This document shows, one piece after another, positions 15,544-22,485 of a stretch of DNA of 64,000 nucleotides. The notes under the pieces were generated by a model. That model was not told the DNA's origin and did not search any database. It saw nothing but the letters and a program-made list of their open reading frames with translations. Numbering within the stretch: the first letter of the stretch is position 1; every line of letters begins with the position of its first letter. The translations under genes and the position numbers were made by a program. Where the stretch lies: positions 1 through 64,000 of the forward strand of contig NZ_JADDXU010000032.1 in NCBI RefSeq assembly GCF_015163075.1, given 5' to 3'. The stretch is from Streptomyces justiciae. GTDB taxonomy: Bacteria > Actinomycetota > Actinomycetes > Streptomycetales > Streptomycetaceae.

Positions 15544-17741
15544 GGAATGATCCCGTTGTAGATCTTCAAGGCTTTTTCGATGGCCTCAGGGTTCTCGATG
15601 AACTTCGGATCTCTGGTGAGGCGTGGTGCTGCCGACAGGTCGCCTCGCGCCCGGACGATCTCTTTGAGGGCGCCATATTCGATCCTGTTCAGATTCACTA
15701 TGTTTGATCCACTGTCAGGAAATACCGTTCCGTTTTCTTCGATGCCGTATGTGCGGCCATTGATCCTGTAACGCGACAGCATGTTGACCCACTCGGCTCG
15801 CCCTGCCGCGATCCCCTCGATGTCCTGCGCCACCTCCTGCTCATGGCCGCGCATGATGACGCTGTTCCGTTCCTTGACCATGCCGCTGCCCGACCCGGAG
15901 ACCGTGTGCCGGGAATTGGGGAAGCGCAACTGCTTGCCCCTGGCCGGTCCTTCGATCTTGTCGCCCGCCTGCCATGGTCCCTTCCCGTGCCCCTGCCCTG
16001 AGCCCGAACCAGATGCCCCGCCGTTGGATTCCGATGGCGTGCCCTCGTTGCCGTCGCCGCCCCCGTTCGAGGCGCCCAGCCCCATGAGGACGAGCCCCGC
16101 CGTACCGAGAAGGCCGGCGTTGAGTGCGGCCTCGGCGGTGAGGGCGCCGACCGCTCCGCCCCCGGCGAGGGCGAGGCCTCCGGGCGGGAACAGGGCGAGC
16201 AGGGAGAGCAGGAGGAGGGCGAAGCCGAGGTAGACCAGGAAGGTGTTCAGGGCGTCGAGAAGGTGGAACGTGCGGATGGTTCTGCCGTCGGCACCGGCGT
16301 CGCCGAGTCCGCGCCACAGCAGGAGCGTGCCGGTGGTCGCGGCGCCCAGCGTGATTCCGAGGCGGAAGCGGTGGGTCGCCAGCACTTCCCCCATGGGGTG
16401 GGCCGATGTCGCCCGCCAGGTGCGTAACAGGGTGGTGAGCTGGTACGTGATCCAGGCCAGGGTGGCGATGCCGAAGCCCATCAGGATGTTCGGCCCCGAA
16501 CCCGTATTGAAGAACTCCTGGAGTCCGGCAGTGGAGGTGAACGAGCCAACGCCCAGGAAGAGGAGTGAGGGGAGCATGAGCACGCACGGGATCAGCAGAA
16601 GCCACCGTCCCCGAGAGCGGTGGGCCCTTCGGACCGCGTTCAGCCAGGCGCGGATGTCCAAGGTCTGCCAGGCGCGCTGGTTGTCGGCCGCGTCCATACG
16701 GGTCGTGATCCCCGCGGCCACTTGCCGCAGTTCTTCGGTCTCCTCGGGCGGCGCCGACGCAGCGGCGTACAGCACGGAGCGTCGCAGTCTGACGTAGCGC
16801 AGGACGAGCAGCATGCTCCAGGGCAGGCGCCAGGTCGCGCATCGCAGCAGGGCTCCCAGGCTGTCACCGTCGGCGCGTTCGGAGGTGAGCAGTAGGCCGG
16901 GCCAGGTGCGCTTGCCGTGGTGGAGTTGGCGTAGGTCGACGGCCATGGCGAGGGCCAGGCATACCAGGGGTGCCGCCCACGCCGTACCGTCCAGGGAATC
17001 CAGCCATTGGTCGGCGCCTGCGGCATGCTCCTGGATCGCGTAGTTGTTCAGCGTGTGGTGTGCCGCGGCTGCCAGGATCGGGGGCGCCGACAGCAGCCGC
17101 ATCCAGCCGCGTGCGCGCCAGAACAGTCCCACCCCCAAGCCGGCCATGGCTGTCCACACCAGATGCGTGAACGTTTCCGTGACCGCCGGGCCGCCCAGGT
17201 CGAGTTGGCTGAACGGTGCCGGGAGCCAGGACGTCAACACCTGCGCCAGGCCTGGGATATAGGGCGGGGACAAGCTGTCGGGGATGATCCAGCCTCCGTC
17301 ACGGGGCATCGCCCGGTCCGCGTCCAGGCCGAAACGGAGTACTGCCTCCAGCAGCCCGAACCCCGCGCCCAGGGCTGCGCCCATCACCACGAAGTCGGTC
17401 AGGCCCCATTGCCGGCGGACCTTCAGGCTCAGCCCCGCCAGGAGCAGCGGGGTGGCCTTTAGTAACTCCTCCACCCAGGGCGCCACCGTGTAGCCGGTCG
17501 TGTTCACCACAGTCACCAGCGACTGCCCCGACTGTTCCGCGTAGATCCGGGTGTACGCGAGCTGCACCAAGGCCGTCGCCACGCCGCAGCCGTACACGCC
17601 GACCGCCAGCGCCAGCAGAACGGTCGATAAGCGAACCGAACGCTTCGGCCAGGAGATCGCGAAGAGTTGCAGTACGCCCCAGAAGGCCGCCACCGCCATC
17701 ACCAACGTCACGCCAGGCCCCCCGATGCGCCGGAACAACAT
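15540..17741 (-). CDS. PrsW-type intramembrane protease fused to a toxin-like C-terminal domain
   Basis: The product is 733 residues. Residues 1-290 contain many membrane helices with the PrsW protease signatures: WVEELLKA (EExxK), FGLLEAVLRF, FTHLVWTA and AAHHTLNNYA, the Glu/His residues expected in the membrane active site. A cytosolic region and a second set of about five helices (385-560) follow. Next comes a Gly/Ser/Asn-rich hinge (SNGGASGSGSGQGHG) and a soluble tail of about 140 residues (RINGRTYGIEENGTVFP, VNLNRIEYGALKEIVRARG). The hinge plus compact tail is typical of polymorphic toxins; I cannot name the tail family. The protease could release the tail. The start is an ATG with a poor ribosome binding site. 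Confidence 0.7.
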   Translation of the reverse strand: MLFRRIGGPGVTLVMAVAAFWGVLQLFAISWPKRSVRLSTVLLALAVGVYGCGVATALVQLAYTRIYAEQSGQSLVTVVNTTGYTVAPWVEELLKATPLLLAGLSLKVRRQWGLTDFVVMGAALGAGFGLLEAVLRFGLDADRAMPRDGGWIIPDSLSPPYIPGLAQVLTSWLPAPFSQLDLGGPAVTETFTHLVWTAMAGLGVGLFWRARGWMRLLSAPPILAAAAHHTLNNYAIQEHAAGADQWLDSLDGTAWAAPLVCLALAMAVDLRQLHHGKRTWPGLLLTSERADGDSLGALLRCATWRLPWSMLLVLRYVRLRRSVLYAAASAPPEETEELRQVAAGITTRMDAADNQRAWQTLDIRAWLNAVRRAHRSRGRWLLLIPCVLMLPSLLFLGVGSFTSTAGLQEFFNTGSGPNILMGFGIATLAWITYQLTTLLRTWRATSAHPMGEVLATHRFRLGITLGAATTGTLLLWRGLGDAGADGRTIRTFHLLDALNTFLVYLGFALLLLSLLALFPPGGLALAGGGAVGALTAEAALNAGLLGTAGLVLMGLGASNGGGDGNEGTPSESNGGASGSGSGQGHGKGPWQAGDKIEGPARGKQLRFPNSRHTVSGSGSGMVKERNSVIMRGHEQEVAQDIEGIAAGRAEWVNMLSRYRINGRTYGIEENGTVFPDSGSNIVNLNRIEYGALKEIVRARGDLSAAPRLTRDPKFIENPEAIEKALKIYNGIIP

Positions 17742-17820
17742 CCGTTCGTGACTGTGAACGCGATGCTAGGCAGACGATTGCCGGGTCGGGAAGGGAGTTG
17801 TGAGACGGGTGGACGTCGGC

Positions 17821-18147
17821 TCAGTTCGCCGGTGCGGTGACGAAGTGGTCGAACTCGCCTGCCTTTACGCCGAGTACGAAGGCGTGCCATTTGGCGCGGT
17901 CGGTGGTGACGGTGGTGGCGGCGGTGCGGATGTGGATCGGGGTGGTGTCGGGGGCGGGGGTGGAGGGGAGGGGGCTTTGCTTGAGGGTGGTGAGGAAGGA
18001 GGCGAAGGTGGCCGGGGTGGCCGTGAGTATCGCGCCGGTGGGGTCGCTGCTTTCGGTGAGATGGATGGCTTCGGGGGTGGCGGCTACGTGGATGCAGGAG
18101 TCGCCCGAGCCGCAGTAGGTCGACTTCTGCCAGGTGAGGCGGGGCAT
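17821..18147 (-). CDS. DUF397 domain protein
   Basis: The product is 108 residues. It begins with the DUF397 core (WQKSTYCGSGDSCIHVA, then HLTESSDPTGAIL and ATFASFLTTLK) and adds a C-terminal stretch ending WHAFVLGVKAGEFDHF, itself similar to a partial second DUF397 unit. Small DUF397 proteins are partners of XRE regulators of the WhiJ type in Streptomyces, where they modulate DNA binding. The ATG at 18147 is behind AAGGAG, 10 bp after the regulator gene, so the two are co-transcribed. Assignment to the family is firm; the signal controlling it is unknown. Confidence 0.85.
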   Translation of the reverse strand: MPRLTWQKSTYCGSGDSCIHVAATPEAIHLTESSDPTGAILTATPATFASFLTTLKQSPLPSTPAPDTTPIHIRTAATTVTTDRAKWHAFVLGVKAGEFDHFVTAPAN

Positions 18148-18157
18148 GGGTGACTCC

Positions 18158-19000
18158 TTACAGATCCTGGGCGATGTGGTGGATGAGGTTCCGCGACTTC
18201 GTCGCTGGGAGGGCGTTGGCTTCCATGCGGTCAAGAAGCGTTCGGTACATGTGCAGTTGGGCTTCGGCGTCGAGGAACACCGGCCCGTGGGACTGGTCGA
18301 GATGGACGGAGTCGAGCTGGGGTACCGGACCGTTGGAGTAGAAGACCGACTGACCTGAACCGGGGAACGATCCGGCGGCGAACGGGAGTACCCGTACGGT
18401 GATGTGGTCCCGCTCGCTCATGTCCAGCATGTGGTGCAACTGCGCCTTGGCCACGGCGGGTCCACCGAACTGCATCCGGAGCGCGGCTTCGTGGACGATC
18501 ACCTCGTACCGGGTCGGCGCGTCCCTGAAGAGCACCGCTTGGCGCTTGATGCGGAACGACACGCGATGCTCGATGTCCGGTGGCGAGAGCTCGGGAATCA
18601 CCTGGCGGAACAGCTCACGCGCGTGGTCGATGGTTTGCAGCAGGCCCGGGATGTGAACGGTGACAGACGCGCGTAGGCGTACGGCATGGTGCTCGAGTTC
18701 GGCGAGGTCCAGCAGGGCGGGCGGCAGGAGTTCGCGGTACTCCTCCCACCAGCCGCGGTGGCGCTGCGAGGTCATGTTCGCCAGTGCGTCGATCAGAGCC
18801 TTGTCCGCGCACTTGTAGTGACACGTGATTGCGCGTACCCGCTCGGCGCTCATCCCTACGCGGCCGGCCTCCATGTTGCTGACCTGCGCCTGCTTGATGC
18901 CGAGCAGTTGACCGGCCTCGGTGGCGCTCAGGCCGGCCCGTTCTCGCAGTTTGCGCAGCTCGGCGCCGAACCGTAGTTGGCGACCCGTTGGGTTTCTCAC
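18158..19000 (-). CDS. XRE-family regulator with DUF5753-type C-terminus (WhiJ-like)
   Basis: The product is 280 residues. Residues about 12-65 form a helix-turn-helix (LRKLRERAGLSATEAGQLLG, QAQVSNMEAGRVGMS). Residues 95-275 match the DUF5753 effector-like domain (EHHAVRLRASVTVHIPGLLQ, FRIKRQAVLF, VRVLPFAAGSFPGSGQS). This is the WhiJ type of Streptomyces regulator, usually linked with a DUF397 protein and a HATPase protein, as here. The start is a GTG behind GAGGAGG. It probably controls the divergent promoter region at 19001-19187. Family is certain, target genes are inferred. Confidence 0.88.
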   Translation of the reverse strand: MRNPTGRQLRFGAELRKLRERAGLSATEAGQLLGIKQAQVSNMEAGRVGMSAERVRAITCHYKCADKALIDALANMTSQRHRGWWEEYRELLPPALLDLAELEHHAVRLRASVTVHIPGLLQTIDHARELFRQVIPELSPPDIEHRVSFRIKRQAVLFRDAPTRYEVIVHEAALRMQFGGPAVAKAQLHHMLDMSERDHITVRVLPFAAGSFPGSGQSVFYSNGPVPQLDSVHLDQSHGPVFLDAEAQLHMYRTLLDRMEANALPATKSRNLIHHIAQDL

Positions 19001-19062
19001 GGGCTTGCCGCCTCCTCGCTGTCACTCACATGGGTGGTAGTAATCGCGATACCGGAGAAATC

Positions 19063-19076
19063 GTGAACGTATTCAC
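19063..19076. promoter_or_regulatory. GTGAA-N4-TTCAC inverted repeat in a divergent promoter
   Basis: The repeat lies midway between the XRE gene start (19000) and the HATPase gene start (19188). It is a natural candidate operator for the XRE regulator or its DUF397 partner. Confidence 0.35.
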
Positions 19077-19187
19077 TGCTCGCCGCTACCTTACTTCTTG
19101 GGCCCCACACCCAGAAGCACACCGCCCGACGGGGCGGCACCGTCACTGGGTCACCACTCAACTCCCCACCGTGATCGGAGACTTCCG

Positions 19188-19631
19188 ATGGCCACCGTAA
19201 CCCCGCCCTGGGCCTACACCCTCCACCTCCCGCACGATCCACACGCACCGGGGATCGCCCGCGCGACCCTCCGTACCGTCCTCGCCGCCCACGGTCTCTC
19301 CGACCTCGTCCCCGTCGCCGAGCTCCTCGCCTCCGAGCTCCTGACCAACGCCCACCGGCACACCACCGGCCCCTACGCCCTCCGCCTTCGAGCGATGGAA
19401 CCCGGCCGCCTCCGGGTCGCCGTATGGGACAACGACCCACGGGTTCCGCCCGGATTCGGCGGCGCCGACATCGCCGTCCCCCCGCCCGACGCCGAGAACG
19501 GCCGCGGACTGCACCTCGTGCGGGCCTTCGCGGACTCCGTCGTCCGTGCTGCGGGAGCTCGGTGCGTCGAGGGGCGGGAAGCTGTTGTGGGCCGAGTGCC
19601 GGTGACCAGTCGCCGTTGCCCGATCGGGTGA
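19188..19631 (+). CDS. ATP-binding protein, HATPase_c (RsbW/SpoIIAB-like)
   Basis: The product is 147 residues with the GHKL ATPase boxes of serine-kinase anti-sigma factors: N-box LLASELLTNAHRHTTG, G1 box AVWDNDPRVPP, G2 box ENGRGLHLVRAFAD. Such proteins bind sigma factors or phosphorylate antagonists. In the WhiJ-type triplet they act with the XRE and DUF397 partners. The ATG at 19188 follows CGGAG. It is transcribed away from the XRE gene. No sigma factor is next to it, so its partner is unknown. Confidence 0.82.
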   Translation: MATVTPPWAYTLHLPHDPHAPGIARATLRTVLAAHGLSDLVPVAELLASELLTNAHRHTTGPYALRLRAMEPGRLRVAVWDNDPRVPPGFGGADIAVPPPDAENGRGLHLVRAFADSVVRAAGARCVEGREAVVGRVPVTSRRCPIG

Positions 19632-19734
19632 GTCGTAGGCATTGCCCCTGGTCAGCCCCGTCGCCGTACCTACCGTGATCGTGTTGCTTGTGCCTCGTGC
19701 ACACCCAGCCCACACTTGAGGAGGAGGTGCCACC

Positions 19735-20379
19735 TTGACCGCTCTCGCACACGAGAGGCCTCAGGCCATGTCCCAGGCTCATGCCGAACCCCTGAACGAA
19801 CTCGACCTGGACGAGGTCCTGTGGCAGGCATGGAAAGCCATGGAACTCCCCGAGGGCTACCGCGCTGAGATCATCGAGGGAGCCATCGAGGTGTCGCCCA
19901 CCGCCCGCCGCTCGCACGGCCTGATCGCCAATCGTGTGCGAAGGGCCCTGGACAAGTTCCTGGACGAAGGCGAGTACGCCTGCCATCAGGACGTGAACGT
20001 GATCCACAAACACAAGGCGTGGATCCCGGACGCTTTCGTCGCCCCGGAGGACACGGAGTCCTGTGGCGACGAGGACGACATGGGGGTCAAGGCCGAGTTC
20101 GTGCAACTCATCGTCGAGGTCGTCTCACCCGGCAAGCGCAACCAGGACCGCGACCGTGTCCGCAAGCGCCGTGAGTACGCCCGCGCCGGGATCCCCGTGT
20201 ACGTCATCATCGACGACTACGACAGCCACGGCACCGTCACCGTTCTCACCGAGCCTGAGCCCGACAAGGCCGACTGGGTGGGAGTGCATCGCGTCCCCTA
20301 CGGCACCGAGGTCACCCTTTCTGAAGGGCCCGCCAAGGGCTTCGTGATCGGGGAGGCGATCACGGGCCCGAAGCGCTAG
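19735..20379 (+). CDS. Uma2-family endonuclease-like protein (DUF820)
   Basis: The product is 214 residues. It has the Uma2/DUF820 PD-(D/E)XK-like fold signature: LPEGYRAEIIEGAIEVSPTA, WIPDAFVAPED, FVQLIVEVVSPGKRNQDRDR (with the E-x-V-S-P core), and RREYARAGIPVYVIIDDY. Members are common in Actinobacteria and Cyanobacteria, and their role is unsettled. The start is a TTG seven bases after GGAGGAGG; an ATG 33 bases later is possible but has no ribosome binding site. Its stop overlaps the stop of the opposite-strand lipoprotein gene within CTAG. Confidence 0.85.
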   Translation: MTALAHERPQAMSQAHAEPLNELDLDEVLWQAWKAMELPEGYRAEIIEGAIEVSPTARRSHGLIANRVRRALDKFLDEGEYACHQDVNVIHKHKAWIPDAFVAPEDTESCGDEDDMGVKAEFVQLIVEVVSPGKRNQDRDRVRKRREYARAGIPVYVIIDDYDSHGTVTVLTEPEPDKADWVGVHRVPYGTEVTLSEGPAKGFVIGEAITGPKR

Positions 20380-20663
20380 CGCGTCGTGCACTTGGGGTAG
20401 GCCGCTCCCTTCGTGCAGGCGTCGTATGCGCTGCTGCTGACGTCGACCTCCTCCTCGTCGCCGCTCTTCGTGCGGACCGTCAGCTCGTACTCGGTGTGGC
20501 AGCTGCGGGTCTTCTTGCCGTTCTTCTTCTTTGTCTTGCACTCGTTGTCCGTGTCCTTGCCGATGACCGTGCCGGTGACGGGCTTCGAGTCGCTGCCGCA
20601 GGCCGTCAGCAGCGGTGTGGTGAGGACGGCGACGGTGGCAAGGGCTGCGAGTGTGCGCTTCAT
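20376..20663 (-). CDS. Small lipoprotein
   Basis: The product is 95 residues. The signal peptide ends in a lipobox (TPLLTAC). The mature part of about 70 residues is Lys- and Cys-rich (DNECKTKKKNGKKTRSC, YDACTKGAAYPKC) with four Cys likely paired in disulfides. No named domain is recognised. It stands alone on the minus strand, converging on the Uma2 gene with stops that share the tetranucleotide CTAG, so both messages must read into each other or end very tightly. Confidence 0.75.
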   Translation of the reverse strand: MKRTLAALATVAVLTTPLLTACGSDSKPVTGTVIGKDTDNECKTKKKNGKKTRSCHTEYELTVRTKSGDEEEVDVSSSAYDACTKGAAYPKCTTR

Positions 20664-20697
20664 GTGACTTCCCCCGTGGGTATCGGACATGACGAAA

Positions 20698-20730
20698 GGG
20701 CGGGCCGCGGCTCGTCGCCACAGCCCGCCC
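20698..20730 (-). terminator. Hairpin downstream of the first S53 peptidase gene
   Basis: GGGCGGGC (20698-20705) pairs with GCCCGCCC (20723-20730) across a 17-base loop, 44 bp past the peptidase stop. It also lies just upstream of the small lipoprotein gene. Confidence 0.5.
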
Positions 20731-20773
20731 CTCAGTATCCGTGCCGGCGTCAGTGCCGGTACCGGTGCGGGTC

Positions 20774-22063
20774 TCAGCCGGTGAAGGCGCCCACTCCCTC
20801 CGGGGTGCCCCAGCCTGTCGGGCCGTCATATCCCGACCTGGCCGTGCAGTAGTAGCTCGTGGTGCAGGTGCCGTTGTTGCCTGACGTCACGTCGTTGAGG
20901 GCTGAGGTGCCTGCCGCCGCGTAGGGGTAGGACGCCGGGTAGTCGCTGCTGCCCGGGGTGCCCGCCAGGGCGTAGACGCCCGCGATGATGGGCGCGGACG
21001 CGCTCGTACCGCCGAAGGTGTACCAGCCCGCCGTGATGCCGTAGGAGTCGTACACGGAGACGCCCGTCGCCGGGTCGGCCACCGCCGAGACGTCGGCGAT
21101 CATGCGCTTGGTGCAGCTGGTGTCGGTCTGCCAGGTCGGCTTCGCGTCGTACGAGGAGCAGCCGGAACCCGTCCCCTCTGTGCTGCTGGTCTTCCAGACC
21201 GTCTCCGACCAGCCTCGGGTCGTCGAGGAGGCCGTCAGGGCCGTGCCGCCCACCGACGTCACGTATTTCGACGCCGCCGGGTACTCCGCGCCGTAGCCGC
21301 TGTCGCCGGCGCTGACCGTGATGGCCACGCCCGGGTGGTTGAAGTAGGAGGAGTCGTACGTCGTGTCGCTCGACGACTCGCTGCCGCCGTAGCTGTTCGA
21401 GACGTACTTCGCGCCCAGCTTGACCGCCTCGTTCACCGCCGTGCCCAGGTTGGCCATCGTGGCCGACTTGGCCTCGACCAGGAGGATGTTGCAGTTCGGG
21501 CAGATGGCGGACGCCATGTCGAGGTCCAGGGAGATCTCCTCCGACCAGCCGGTGTCGTTGCTGGGGAGGGAGGTCGTGGAGCCGGTCTGGCTGACCTTCT
21601 TGAAGCAGCCGTTGGCCGTGGTGCAGGCGGAGAGGCCGTAGTACGAGCGGTATGTGGCCAGGTCCGCTTCGGCGTTGGGGTCGTTGTACGCGTCGACGAT
21701 CGCGATCGTCTCGCCGGAGCCGTTGGAGGCGGCGGCGGACGTCAGGCCGTAGGCGTCCTGGAGGTCGCTCGGGCCGTAGCCGGAGGGGGTGGTGGCGTCA
21801 GCGGCCTTGGGGGTCACGCCGTTCGCCCGCTGGAACGCCGTGGTGCCGCCCGTGACGCGGAGGGAGTTGCAGGCCAGCTCGCCCGTCTTCTTGGGGGTCG
21901 AGCAGGGGGTCGCGGCCCAGGTGACCTTGGACGGGACGGCCGCGTTCGCCTCTCCGGCCGCGGTGCCGAGGCCGGCGAGCATCAGCGTCGCGGCGGCGGC
22001 CGCGGTGCCGATACGGCGCCATCTCGTCCGCGGGGAAGGTCTGTCGGTGGGGGTCGTGCGCAT
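20774..22063 (-). CDS. Secreted S53 (sedolisin) peptidase, copy 1
   Basis: The product is 429 residues with a signal peptide after an Arg-rich start (MLAGLGTAAGEANA). It is a serine-carboxyl peptidase of family S53. The Glu/Asp pair lies in SEEISLDLDMASA, the oxyanion Asp in TVSAGDSGYGAEYP and the nucleophile Ser in FGGTSASAPIIAG. The C-terminal Ca-binding part is ALNDVTSGNNG with GYDGPTGWGTP. The activation pro-domain normal for sedolisins is much reduced (about 60 residues before GYGPSDLQDAYGL). It is about three quarters identical by eye to the gene at 22476-23825, so the two arose by tandem duplication. Members degrade extracellular protein, usually at acid pH. Confidence 0.88.
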   Translation of the reverse strand: MRTTPTDRPSPRTRWRRIGTAAAAATLMLAGLGTAAGEANAAVPSKVTWAATPCSTPKKTGELACNSLRVTGGTTAFQRANGVTPKAADATTPSGYGPSDLQDAYGLTSAAASNGSGETIAIVDAYNDPNAEADLATYRSYYGLSACTTANGCFKKVSQTGSTTSLPSNDTGWSEEISLDLDMASAICPNCNILLVEAKSATMANLGTAVNEAVKLGAKYVSNSYGGSESSSDTTYDSSYFNHPGVAITVSAGDSGYGAEYPAASKYVTSVGGTALTASSTTRGWSETVWKTSSTEGTGSGCSSYDAKPTWQTDTSCTKRMIADVSAVADPATGVSVYDSYGITAGWYTFGGTSASAPIIAGVYALAGTPGSSDYPASYPYAAAGTSALNDVTSGNNGTCTTSYYCTARSGYDGPTGWGTPEGVGAFTG

Positions 22064-22161
22064 CGTGCAGCCTCCTGAAGGTGGTGGAACAGGAGCAGTG
22101 CGGGTGCGAGTCGCCGGTGCGGTGTCCCCGGCGGCGGGCGGCGGCCCGGAACGACGGTCTC

Positions 22162-22182
22162 TTGTTGAGTACGTGACAACAA
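22162..22182 (-). promoter_or_regulatory. Palindromic element upstream of S53 copy 1
   Basis: TTGTTG-N9-CAACAA, about 100 bp upstream of the start codon. The same element with one base changed lies at 23921-23941 upstream of the paralogue, and the bases around it (GCGGAAGTCAG and ACCCG on the coding strand) are also conserved. Confidence 0.6.
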
Positions 22183-22301
22183 GGCGGGTGGTGGAATCCT
22201 GACTTCCGCCATACCGAACGGGGGTCGGGGCTTACTTCCTGATGGCCGCTCAATGGACTGCGTACGGCGGTTGCTTGACCTTATTCACAGGTGGACGGCG
22301 A

Positions 22302-22330
22302 ACGGGCCGCGACCGGATGCCGCGGCCCGT
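22302..22330 (-). terminator. Terminator downstream of S53 copy 2
   Basis: ACGGGCCGCG (22302-22311) and CGCGGCCCGT (22321-22330) form a perfect 10-bp stem with a 9-base loop. It lies about 145 bp past the stop of the second peptidase gene. No T-run is evident, which is usual in Streptomyces. Confidence 0.55.
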
Positions 22331-22410
22331 TGCCGTGTGTGCCGCCGAAGGGGACCCCACGTCCCCCTCTGAGGGCGGCTCCCCGTGACCCGGCGGGGAC
22401 GAATCAGATG

Positions 22411-22485
22411 GCCGGTGGGCCAGTGGAGCAGTGGAGCAGTGGGCCAGTGGATCGATGGCTCAGCGGATCAGTGGCTCAGCCAGTG
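22411..22485. repeat. Tract of short degenerate repeats (about 10 bp unit)
   Basis: GTGGGCCA, GTGGAGCA, GTGGAGCA, GTGGGCCA, GTGGATC, ATGGCTCA, GCGGATCA, GTGGCTCA follow one another directly before the S53 copy 2 stop and overlap its last codons. The pattern suggests slipped-strand expansion. Confidence 0.6.
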
